Positions 37,401 to 41,674 of a stretch of DNA of 64,000 nt are shown one piece after another. Below the pieces are notes generated by a model. It was not told the DNA's origin. It searched no databases and saw only the letters and a list, made by a program, of their open reading frames with translations. Origin of the DNA: Hyposmocoma kahamanoa (lineage: Eukaryota > Arthropoda > Insecta > Lepidoptera > Cosmopterigidae); assembly GCF_003589595.1 (NCBI RefSeq), contig NW_020653750.1:8770482-8834481 (forward strand), in the 5' to 3' direction. Within the stretch, counting starts at the first letter, position 1; each line of letters begins with the position of its first letter. A program made the translations under genes and the position numbers.

Positions 37401-37829
37401 ATTGTTATTATTATTAGAACAGAAAGGTCCATCCAATAATTCATACTATACAATGCAACATACCGTTTTGATTTTATAGTGTATTGATAGTAACTTTTAA
37501 ACACTAGTTATGTTATAATATGAATAACAGATCATAAAACAAAGTTCTTTAAATATTTAAAATTTCAAAAAATATCAACAAAAGTATTAGAATAATAAAC
37601 ATCGTAACGTGTTTTTCAAATTTGTTACATGCAGAACGAGTAGCGTATTCATTTTTATTTATTTTTACAGTGAAATGAACAACAAATAGTCTTGATTAGA
37701 AATCTAGTTTCACAAGAACATAAAACCGTAAATAAAACTCACCTCTATATTTCCCATAGTCTGAAACGCAGTAAAAACGAACATAAACCCGAATCCGAGC
37801 AATATTATGTTAACAAATCGTCGTTCCAT
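1438..37829 (-). CDS. MFSD11: UNC93-like transporter, MFSD11 orthologue (8 exons)
   Basis: Coding exons (high to low): 37829-37743, 24847-24678, 12710-12534, 11208-11010, 8748-8637, 6684-6559, 3086-2782, 1641-1438. All introns are GT-AG and phases join to 1380 nt (459 aa plus stop TGA at 1438-1440); human MFSD11 is about 449 aa. Recognisable blocks in order: FMFVFTAFQTMGNIE (exon 1), GDGYTSLAIIYATLAICNW (exon 2), AAAIWTGQGNYLTLNSDADT (exon 3), SSLFFGNLFVFIKFQGKTHI-like (exon 4), RDMLLLSVTFIYTG (exon 5), VELSFFSGVYSPSIG (exon 6), FCSFLLGFGDACFNTQIYSI (exon 7). These match the MFSD11 branch of the UNC93 family of major-facilitator proteins: about 12 membrane spans, substrate not established. 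The start MERRFVN is preferred over an in-frame upstream ATG at 37949 because it matches the family N-terminus. Introns 1 (12.9 kb) and 2 (12.0 kb) are loaded with transposons; intron 6 carries a whole Transib. No break in the reading frame was seen. Confidence 0.93.
2003..2093 (-). repeat. Family E repeat, 5' part
   Basis: Minus copy: TTACTGTTTGGCGGCAGATA to AAGGAGCTCTACTGCTACTA, in MFSD11 intron 7. Confidence 0.7.
2460..2610 (-). repeat. tRNA-SINE family A
   Basis: Minus-strand copy: CCGTGGTTTAGTTGGCTTAG tRNA-like A box, then a tail read on + as ACACAAAGATCGAAC. In MFSD11 intron 7. Confidence 0.65.
3572..6476 (-). mobile_element. Complete Transib DNA transposon (RAG1-like)
   Basis: The element is bounded by a perfect 5-bp duplication GATCG (3567-3571 and 6477-6481). 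The left end reads CACGGTGATTC and the right end, read inward, CACTGTGATTC: 10 of 11 identical, both starting with a CACNGTG heptamer as in Transib ends and RAG recombination signals (CACAGTG). Length is 2905 bp, with an open transposase on the minus strand. It lies in intron 6 of the MFSD11 gene, in the same orientation, ending 82 bp from the exon 6 boundary. A 5-bp duplication is the hallmark of Transib. A poly(A)-signal-like AATAAA run on the minus strand lies near 3636, inside the element. Confidence 0.93.
3880..6213 (-). CDS. Transib transposase, two exons, RAG1-core-like DDE
   Basis: The long open frame 3880-5853 (657 aa) is preceded in frame by an acceptor (exon begins 5882) and a 19-nt first coding exon 6213-6195 with a GTATGT donor at 6194, giving about 673 aa starting MEIQEHG. 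The key motifs of Transib/RAG1 cores are visible: KWGFDGSTGHSEYKQCF (first Asp, about residue 270), MVDGKVCNALSG (second Asp, about 380), a CFIC zinc-ligand pair about 395-398, and LSEEAAEATNKYIKSFRKNH (third acid, about Glu 590, aligned with the NESGNK Glu of RAG1). The enzyme would nick and join DNA by a hairpin-type cut-and-paste route (family knowledge). There are no internal stops or frameshifts. The last ~35 residues after an A-rich run (about 3986) look unlike the family and may follow a small slip. The two-exon start is inferred from splice signals and phase only. Confidence 0.88.
6685..7944. other. MFSD11 intron 5, nothing recognised
   Basis: AT-rich, only short frames without family resemblance. 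Confidence 0.5.
7945..8212. repeat. tRNA-SINE family A, two inverted partial copies
   Basis: 7945-8030 is the minus-oriented tail and T-arm (GGATCCGGCTC..CGAACCAGCGACAT type); 8040-8212 is a plus-oriented copy with CGTAGCTCAGTTGGGAGAGC and GGTTCAAGTCCAGCC. They face each other. Confidence 0.65.
8225..8427 (-). repeat. tRNA-SINE family B
   Basis: Minus copy. Head CGTGGCCGAACGGTTACCAT and GGTTCGATTCCCGGGCCGGG, body GTATGGCCTACATTTATTTC, end CCTAGTGCGGGGCTATGTTG. Confidence 0.85.
8835..9018 (-). repeat. tRNA-SINE family B
   Basis: Minus copy, head truncated after CATGCCGGACTGCCACGC; otherwise close to 8225-8427. Lies 87 bp upstream of MFSD11 exon 5. Confidence 0.8.
9188..9212. repeat. Poly(T) run
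   Basis: Roughly 25 consecutive T; probably a retroposed poly(A) tail on the minus strand. Confidence 0.7.
9313..9534. repeat. Inverted-repeat MITE, ~222 bp
   Basis: Left end GTTGGCGCACTACGTCCGAT; right end inward GTTTGCGCGCTGCGTCCGAT. A third, internal copy of GAATCGGACTTAGTGC lies near 9430. In MFSD11 intron 4. Confidence 0.55.
9535..11009. other. MFSD11 intron 4, rightmost part
   Basis: AT-rich. Contains a 150-codon plus-strand frame (10548-11000) without recognisable domains. Confidence 0.5.
11600..11735. repeat. Degenerate ~20-bp minisatellite
   Basis: Successive units of the type GTGCATGTCGGTGGATTCCG (GTGCATGTTGGTGGATTCCG, GTGCGTGTCGGTGGATTCAA, GTGCATAACGGTGGATTAAA) and a longer last unit. 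Confidence 0.6.
11814..11978. repeat. Tourist-like MITE, copy 1
   Basis: 165 bp, nearly palindromic, ends GGGTCATATTCTAGAACTCT and its inverse. Flanked by TCA on both sides (11811-11813, 11979-11981). Same family as 28393-28567 and 39751-39929; a 3-bp TNA duplication and GGG ends suit PIF/Harbinger. Confidence 0.8.
12930..13048 (-). repeat. tRNA-SINE family A, degraded
   Basis: Minus copy with ATACAAAGAAAAATTCCTTCGA tail side (shortened: ACAAAGAAAAATTCC) and CTGTAGTTCAGTTGGTTAAG-like head. Confidence 0.5.
13125..14373 (-). mobile_element. Mariner element, 1.25 kb, degenerate
   Basis: Inverted ends AGGCGCACTATAAGTTTCCG (left) and GGGCGCACTATAAGTTTCCG (right, read inward) frame a mariner of nearly canonical length in intron 2 of MFSD11. 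TA follows the right end; the left flank is altered. The transposase inside is broken. Confidence 0.85.
13150..14174 (-). pseudogene. Mariner transposase pseudogene
   Basis: Read on the minus strand, the N-terminal DNA-binding part is at 14174-13965 (MIFYDFKCNLTAQRSFVRLQ, ...FGDEAPCKTTIYSWFAELKRG). A catalytic part with DIVTGDETWIYSYDPKTKQ is at 13940-13611, and the C-terminal half continues to about 13150. Breaks: the pieces are in different frames, the second catalytic block (normally HHDNASSH) has lost its Asp to a 1-nt deletion near 13490, and at least two stop codons precede the PDLAPCDFY block near 13390. It cannot make an active transposase. Confidence 0.85.
14374..14741. other. Intronic stretch with iterated CGTC/ACGATAAA words
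   Basis: CGTCAGACGATAAATACAAC, GTTCAACGATAAAACAAGAC, CGTCCAACGAAAAATAAAAC recur irregularly between 14455 and 14690; not a simple tandem repeat. Confidence 0.4.
14742..14860 (+). repeat. Family E repeat, 5' part
   Basis: AGCTCCTTGTGAAAGAGTGC and TTTCTGCCGCCAAGCAGTAA; 3' part absent. Confidence 0.75.
15262..15548 (-). repeat. SINE family D (CCCACTGCTGGGC type)
   Basis: Minus copy; + strand shows ACGTCCCACTGCTGGGCACG, GGGTTGTGAACCTTCTTCGA and a tRNA-like complement GAGCCCTGATTCGAACCCAC. Confidence 0.75.
15549..15840. other. Locally GC-rich intronic block
   Basis: Contains the palindrome-like GCGGTCGCGCGACGACCGCG near 15690-15715. No gene seen. Confidence 0.4.
15909..16003. repeat. Short hairpin/MITE
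   Basis: Left arm CGAACTTTGCCTAAGTTTATGC, right arm inward CGAACGTTGCCTAAATTTAAGC; arms about 30 bp, total about 95 bp. Confidence 0.5.
16004..16904. other. MFSD11 intron 2, nothing recognised
   Basis: AT-rich, no repeat family identified. Confidence 0.45.
16905..17036 (-). repeat. tRNA-SINE family A
   Basis: Minus copy with the tRNA-like head CTGTAGCTCAGTTGGTAGAC and CACAGGTTCGAGTCCTGTGG, followed by the TTTGTATTAATAAT tail. Confidence 0.7.
17583..17800 (+). repeat. tRNA-SINE family C
   Basis: Head GACCTCTGTGGTCAAGTGGC, then GTACCGTCGTTGTTTCCGAT and ACTTACTTTGGGATCAGAGC. Same family at 27266 and 46057. Confidence 0.75.
18340..18560 (+). mobile_element. LINE reverse-transcriptase C-terminal fragment
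   Basis: Frame from about 18348 reads FLIQKKCVRAICRVN, then ESCRPLFKKLRILTLLAVYV and a stop: the conserved tail after the LINE reverse transcriptase. Short, dead fragment in MFSD11 intron 2. Confidence 0.7.
18722..18985 (-). repeat. Family E repeat, degraded
   Basis: Minus copy: GCGCCTGATAGTAAACGACA at one end and ATGAACGAACTCCTTCACAA at the other. Confidence 0.65.
18986..19888. other. MFSD11 intron 2, nothing recognised
   Basis: AT-rich; no frames or repeats of note. Confidence 0.45.
19889..19983. repeat. 95-bp hairpin-forming repeat
   Basis: Ends GATGCCACACGTGTGTTG and CAACGCACCATGTGGCATG are imperfect inverses, and CGTCGCAAGA/TCTTGCGGTG extends the stem. Probably a tiny MITE. Confidence 0.4.
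20032..20216 (-). repeat. tRNA-SINE family B
   Basis: Minus copy with CCGTGGCCGAACGGTTACTG head and GGTTTGATTCCCGGGCCGGG. Confidence 0.8.
20217..22302. other. MFSD11 intron 2, nothing except a microsatellite
   Basis: Holds the ACGT microsatellite at 21127 and a small 10-bp stem near 22190 (ATTCTCTTCA/TGAAGAGAAT). Confidence 0.45.
21127..21146. repeat. (ACGT)5 microsatellite
   Basis: Five uninterrupted ACGT units, self-complementary. Confidence 0.95.
22303..22340. repeat. Perfect 16-bp inverted repeat with 6-nt loop
   Basis: AACAAGACTCATTTGC, loop TAAGTT, then GCAAATGAGTCTTGTT. No mismatches. Not part of a recognised element. Confidence 0.8.
22341..23023. other. MFSD11 intron 2, nothing recognised
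   Basis: A 78-codon minus frame at 22456-22692 lacks family resemblance. Confidence 0.4.
23024..23090. repeat. Partial copy of the 56184 MITE
   Basis: Contains AGTCAAGAGCACGTCAAGCT, then TAAATCCAACTCTATGCCGC, matching the left half of the element at 56184-56300. Confidence 0.6.
23161..23449 (+). repeat. Family E repeat, full length
   Basis: GAGCTCCTTGTGAAAGAGTT start, CGCTTACCACCAGACGCACG near the 3' end. Confidence 0.8.
23925..24005 (+). repeat. tRNA-like fragment (SINE head)
   Basis: CCGCAGCTCAACTGGCAGAG followed by a weak B box; the arms do not close, so it is not a functional tRNA. Confidence 0.4.
24041..24270. repeat. Dispersed repeat with AACCGACTTCAAAA ends, copy 3 (truncated)
   Basis: Begins ACGACCTCAAAAGTTCTTGG and carries CATCCCCTAGTTTGCCACAC; right end missing. 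Confidence 0.5.
24364..24642 (+). repeat. Family E repeat, full length
   Basis: GTAGCAGTAGAGCTCCTCAT to TCCCGTTACTTGATATCATT, about 30 bp from MFSD11 exon 2. Confidence 0.8.
25497..25740 (+). repeat. Family E repeat, 5'-truncated
   Basis: AAGCAGCAAAGTGAGCATTA to CCGTCACTTGGAATCA. Confidence 0.75.
26770..27056 (+). mobile_element. RTE-like LINE 3' end, dead
   Basis: Plus-strand frames read RLR-stop-YGHVMRRSPDHMTSKVL, ...QPKGRGRPRLT, then after a shift RPSWKRVTRRADPN and a stop, followed by a GAAGAAGA-type terminus. This is the C-terminus and tail seen in RTE-type LINEs of insects. One stop and at least one frameshift. Confidence 0.65.
27266..27785 (+). repeat. tRNA-SINE family C, split by an insertion
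   Basis: Head GTCTCCGTGGTCGAGTGGCT to 27349, then interrupted by the 27357-27642 repeat, resuming at 27650 with CTATATTGTCTCAGGTGTTT and GTACCGTCGTTGTTTCCGAT. Confidence 0.8.
27357..27642 (+). repeat. Family E repeat (~290 bp), nested, with target duplication
   Basis: Starts CAGCAGTAGAGCTCCTTGTG, ends CGTCCCGTCACTAGGTATCA plus T-run. Flanked by AATGTAG at 27350-27356 and 27643-27649. No tRNA-like promoter boxes were found. Confidence 0.85.
28112..28304. repeat. Lepidopteran dispersed repeat, Helitron-like (tentative)
   Basis: Starts CCTAATATTATAAATTCGAA and continues with CTCTGTCTGTTACGCTTTCA and CCGCTGAACCAATTTTGA, a motif string very common in lepidopteran genomes and often assigned to non-autonomous Helitrons. 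The characteristic hairpin-CTAG end was not found, so the class is uncertain. Confidence 0.45.
28314..28743. repeat. Inverted-repeat element with 9-bp duplication, host of a nested MITE
   Basis: Both ends read CTGCCGTCC inward, followed by a second shared block GGCTAAGTGACAAA. Flanks AGTATAGTA (28305-28313) and AGTATAGCA (28744-28752) match at 8 of 9. Without the nested MITE it is about 250 bp. A 9-bp duplication would suit Mutator-like elements; there is no coding. Confidence 0.6.
28393..28567. repeat. Tourist-like MITE, copy 2
   Basis: 175 bp, ends GGGTTGTATTCCAGAAC and GTTCTGGAATACGACCC, flanked by TTA on both sides. Inserted inside the 28314-28743 element. Confidence 0.85.
28932..29228 (-). 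repeat. SINE family D
   Basis: Minus copy with a CATCATCATC tail at the left and GGTCAAACCATTAGGCTACC (tRNA-like head) at the right. Confidence 0.8.
29263..29478 (+). repeat. tRNA-SINE family B
   Basis: Plus copy, CTGCCTCCGAGGCCGAAAGG head, ending in a TTATT repeat tail. Head-to-head with the family D copy at 28932. Confidence 0.85.
30540..30960. repeat. Dispersed repeat with AACCGACTTCAAAA ends, copy 1
   Basis: Starts AACCGACTTCAAAAGTACG; the right end read inward is AACCGACTTTAAACAAAAGG. Shares the internal blocks CATCCCCTAGTT-like and CTTTCCAACAAA with copies at 24041 and 55828. Non-coding. Confidence 0.65.
31059..31346 (-). other. Possible decayed BEL/Pao-like fragment
   Basis: The minus-strand frame 31309-31070 contains RNRFNFSKFRIPKLNKLSKL and QELLIRNLMSGQTSK. 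These faintly resemble the RFSS..KL.R and LIxxxQ stretch before the integrase of Pao-type retroelements. Resemblance is weak and no other domain is nearby. Confidence 0.2.
33445..34340 (-). mobile_element. Decayed LINE reverse-transcriptase remnant
   Basis: Minus-strand fragments in different frames follow a LINE reverse transcriptase. Near 34140-34090 there is a block resembling FSKAFDKVNH (now GRAFGKVNH followed by a stop). At 33692-33450 the block MYFTRKTKLVVIPLFTIKGN, ...VSQIRNLGVLHVSKLRFHI is the thumb region. Multiple stops and frameshifts. Confidence 0.6.
34828..34979 (-). repeat. Family E repeat, internally deleted
   Basis: Minus copy keeping both ends (ACCAAGTGACGTGACGAATA and CACAAGGAGCTCTACTGCTA) but missing the middle. 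Confidence 0.7.
35003..35215 (+). repeat. tRNA-SINE family A
   Basis: AGACATCTCTCGCCAGGGCC start, TCATAGATGGCGCTACGACT body, CCGTGGCTTAGTTGGTATAG tRNA-like part. Confidence 0.75.
35216..37742. other. MFSD11 intron 1, 5' part, nothing recognised
   Basis: AT-rich, with short frames only. Confidence 0.45.
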
Positions 37830-38295
37830 CTTGATTACAATATTAGTTATTGAAAAAAATTTGAGGAGAAAATATTTCAGTGTAGGAAATTGCTCGATAT
37901 TGAAACCTATGAACCGAATTAGTACGCTCCGACGTGTAAGTACGATCACACAACTGCACTGTTGACTCCACGCTTGAGCAATGATCCCCAGTCTATGTAT
38001 GATCTATGGCAATGATATTAAACAGTCTGCTCTCTGAGCTCCCACCACTTTCAAATTCCAACTCCCATAATTTTACGAAGTTTTCGATGTAAATAAATAC
38101 TTCACTTCACTTTTTATTTTTATGGCTCCATCAATATGAGAACTGATGATTTTGCCAATGTCACAGTTGAAAGAAAAAAAAACGAAACAAAAAAAAAAAT
38201 TTTCGCTAAGCTCTAATAGGACATTAACCGGTGTTGGTAAGTTGGACTACGGGAGTACTCAGTTGAGAATGTAAAACAAAACAGCAAAACAATAT
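37830..38295. other. MFSD11 5' flank
   Basis: Contains the 5' UTR and presumably the promoter; no clear TATA box was seen. A-rich tracts at 38170-38205. Confidence 0.4.
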
Positions 38296-39412
38296 TTATA
38301 AATATATGTTATTTAAGTGGATAAATTTACATAGAGTAACAATATGGGGGGAGAACACTAAAGTTAAGAGGTTGTTTATGTTAACGGGGCGGGGGAATTT
38401 TGGAGAAAGTAAGTTATAAAGTGGAACAGCAATATTAGGACAATTGAAAAAAATGTGTTCCAAGGTACCGTCTTCTAGGCCGCACTCGCACAGAGAGTGA
38501 TCTCGAACTCTGATTTTACGCAAAAATACAGGTGTGCAAACATGGCCTAAGCGCAAACGAATAATAGTGGAAGTGATGTTTTTAGGCAAATCGCGACGTT
38601 TAAAAAACCAGGGTTTAGTGGGTAGATTTGGTTGGAGATTACCATAGTGTCTACCAACAGTTTGTCGTGATTCCTGCCAAAGGGCCGACCAGGAGGCTAG
38701 CATTTGGGGTTTAGTCATGGCGAGCAGATCTCTGGGAAAGCACTTACAGTATTTGCACACGCCAATTCTTGTCGCATCCTTTGCAAAGGCGTCTACTGCT
38801 TCGTTGCCACTGATCCCAGTGTGACCGGGAATCCAGGCCAGAGTTACCTCAATTCCCGCACAATGACATCGGTACAGAGCTTCCTTAATTTGGAGGGTGA
38901 TGGAGAAATTGTCTTTGGAATGAAACGGTAGCTTAATAATGTCTTGGAGGCAACTTAGTGAGTCTGAGAAAACCAAACATTTATTAATTTTATGGGACTC
39001 AATATATAAAATGGCTTCGAGTATTGCAATTGCCTCTCCCGAAAAGACCGAATTCAGATAGGGGGATTTAAAACTGAGTACGACATTGAACTTGGGGAAC
39101 CAAACCGCGGCTCCCAAGTCGCCATGTTCGTGTAATTTTGAAGCGTCGGTAAAAACAGTAGTCCAGTCATGCCATTCTCTCTCAACTATATCGTTGAAGA
39201 CTTGGTTTGCTCCAGGGGTATCTTTCATGATGCCAAAACTAAGATAGACTGTTGGGCGAAACGTTAAACATTTAAAATCAGTTTCAAACAACGGGTTCAT
39301 ATAATTTTGGTAAATAGGGAATGGGAGATTGGAAATTTTGTTAAAACTGTTGATAAGAAGGGGGGGTTTCTTGTGTGACCAATAATTGGAGGAAGGGATA
39401 ATATAAGATAAT
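38296..39412 (-). mobile_element. LINE 3' fragment encoding RNase H domain
   Basis: A single open frame (ATG at 39300, in-frame coding back to about 39412) contains a complete RNase HI fold: FTDASKLHEHG (D52), SGEAIAILEAI (E89), VFSDSLSC (D113) and LAWIPGHTGISGNEAVDAFAK (D180). It is followed by a C-terminal CxCG...LEHIFFNCP cysteine/histidine motif. This combination marks the end of the polyprotein of I/R1-group LINEs. The reverse transcriptase is missing (5' truncation). It lies between the divergent MFSD11 and RhoGAP genes. The absence of stops suggests a recent insertion; a host RNase H role is unlikely. Confidence 0.82.
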
Positions 39413-39687
39413 AAATAAATAAATTGTTGGCAATTTCGACATGATCATGACAGTGACATTTGACAGCCCGCGATGCGCTTTTGTAGTTTATCTACACCAT
39501 TCGTCTTAAACTTTTTTACTTTCTCTGTTAAAACCAGTGTGTATACTCAAACTACATACAGAACAAAACAATACTAATTTCGACAAATTTAATCGTTCAT
39601 TCTTCATTTTACATTATTTTTAATGGAAAAAGAAAAGACTAAAACTGGCATTCACTACCTGAATGGCAGTCCGCCGCGCAGGCAGGA

Positions 39688-40225
39688 GACTGCTCACACA
39701 CTATCCTGCATCTGGCCCACACGTATGGAGTCTCTCAGGTTAATTTGTTAGGGTCGTATTCCAGAACTGTACTCAATGCTCAAGTCAGGACTTGAGCAGA
39801 CTTGAATATGATTTCAAGCACTGGAAATACGACCCTAATGGCAAGGATTTGAGTATGATTTTCAGTGCTTTAATTAAATCATACTCAAATCCTGACTTGA
39901 GCATTGAGTAGAGTTCTGGAATACGACTCTGAGTTTCTTTTATTTTTTTCCATCCTCTAAGCCCTAAGTAGTCTGTGCTTAGGATGCATTGCAGAATGGC
40001 TTGCACGCTGCGACTACATTCACAATCCAGCAATACAGCAGGATAATGAATGCTTCCTCCGTCTACGAATGCGTTCCGTTCTGATTACATAAACAGCTCA
40101 TTCATTACCATGACAAATGGCAATCTGTCGCTCACACATTTTCCTGCGTATGGCCCACGTATGGAATCTTGCAGGACGCATTGCAAGATTGCAGGATGCA
40201 CGCTGCGACTACATTCATAATCCTA
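39688..40225. repeat. Direct duplication of a ~110-bp segment
   Basis: CTCACACA..TCCTGC..TGGCCCAC.GTATGGA followed by GCACGCTGCGACTACATTCA occurs at 39691-40027 (split by the MITE at 39751-39929) and again at 40131-40225. Confidence 0.55.
39751..39929. repeat. Tourist-like MITE, copy 3
   Basis: 179 bp, ends GGGTCGTATTCCAGAACTG and its inverse; flanks TTA and TGA (one mismatch). Inserted into the first of two duplicated segments (39688-40027 and 40124-40225). Confidence 0.8.
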
Positions 40226-41674
40226 CATTACGCGGCGTACGACATGGCGGATTGGAATTGAATGCCCCTTTTTAGTTTCTTCATTTGTACATTTTGATTA
40301 ATTTATTTCCTCGCCACTGTATTCACTACATTTATGATTCCAAACGTTGACTATACTTTTTGTTAAAGAAATAAACACCACTATCGAATTTATTACTATT
40401 AATTTGGGCACAAATTCGCGTTCATAATTTCTGACTACACAAGGTATTCGCGATCAAAAATGTAAACAAAGGTGTTATTGCCAAAATACATAAAGGGTGC
40501 AACAGCTTACAAGCTTGACTGCGAGTGAGTTTCTATTATATGGCACAAATGAAGCAAAATATTTCTACCCGCGTTAAAGAACTTATAACTGATACCAAAC
40601 AACGTTGTGTAAAAAGTCTGAAGTCTGCTAGCACATCACAGATAAACCTACACATTCTATCGAGTTCAACAGACCTCTGGTCCTTGCAAAAGAAGTCCGT
40701 TATATAACAGGATGTTGCGTGAAATGGATGGAAAAAATATTTGATTAAATTTAGCCAACTTCTGCCATCCCGATTGTTTTCGTACCAAACAAAAAATGAT
40801 CCTTACATGAAACTGAGTCGATCATCACTAAAAATTTGATCAATTTTATTTATTTTTATGGAATATTCACACATGACTCAATAATTGAACATGCCATTGT
40901 ATTTTGAATCAATTAAAAGATAATTTTATTGCTTTATTTATATCAGTTTTGTCATCTGTTGACTTATTGTTACCTCTTACAACACGAAAACTAAATCCTC
41001 TCTATGAATGCCATATTAAATGTATGGAAACGTTTTTATGATAAAATTTTAGATATGTTTATTGTTATCTAAAAAAAGTTATTGATGTCGATTTACTCAA
41101 TAGTTATCGTACTTTCGATATCAGTTTAAAAGTTTTTGATACCTTTTATATTTATGGAATAATCGCTTGGACCATGCTTGGGCACAATTTTTTTAACAAT
41201 TACAATCTGTATAATGCAACTGTTACTATATCCGTACTCAGTCATACAAAACACAGTCAAGTTGGCATAAAGTTTTTGCAACCAGGCCATAGCCTTATTA
41301 AAAAAACTGTCAAATTGAGTTGACTTTTTTTAATTTTTATCATTCTTTCATTCAGTCAGATGAAATGTTATAGTAGTACTAAGTAGTCTGTGGTTATAGT
41401 GTATTTTAGTGAGTTTATCGTTGCTAAATTAATTATTTTTGTCGACAAAATATTTCTTTATACATGGTCTTAAAAGTGAATTATGGAAATGTAGTGCCTT
41501 ATGGAATTATTTACGTATCAAATTTTGAACTTCCTTCATTCCATCATTCCCTGTTGAGGATGATCTCATTGACGTACTGACATAGCGAGATCTTGATCAT
41601 TTTATTATTTTACTGTTGACTAAGTCCAATGACCTTGTAGCTTTTAATAAAATCGCCGAAAGTAATTAGTGAAA
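40226..41674. other. RhoGAP 5' flank
   Basis: AT-rich; 5' UTR and promoter expected near the right end, with an initiator-like TCAGTC at 41352. No gene seen. Confidence 0.4.
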
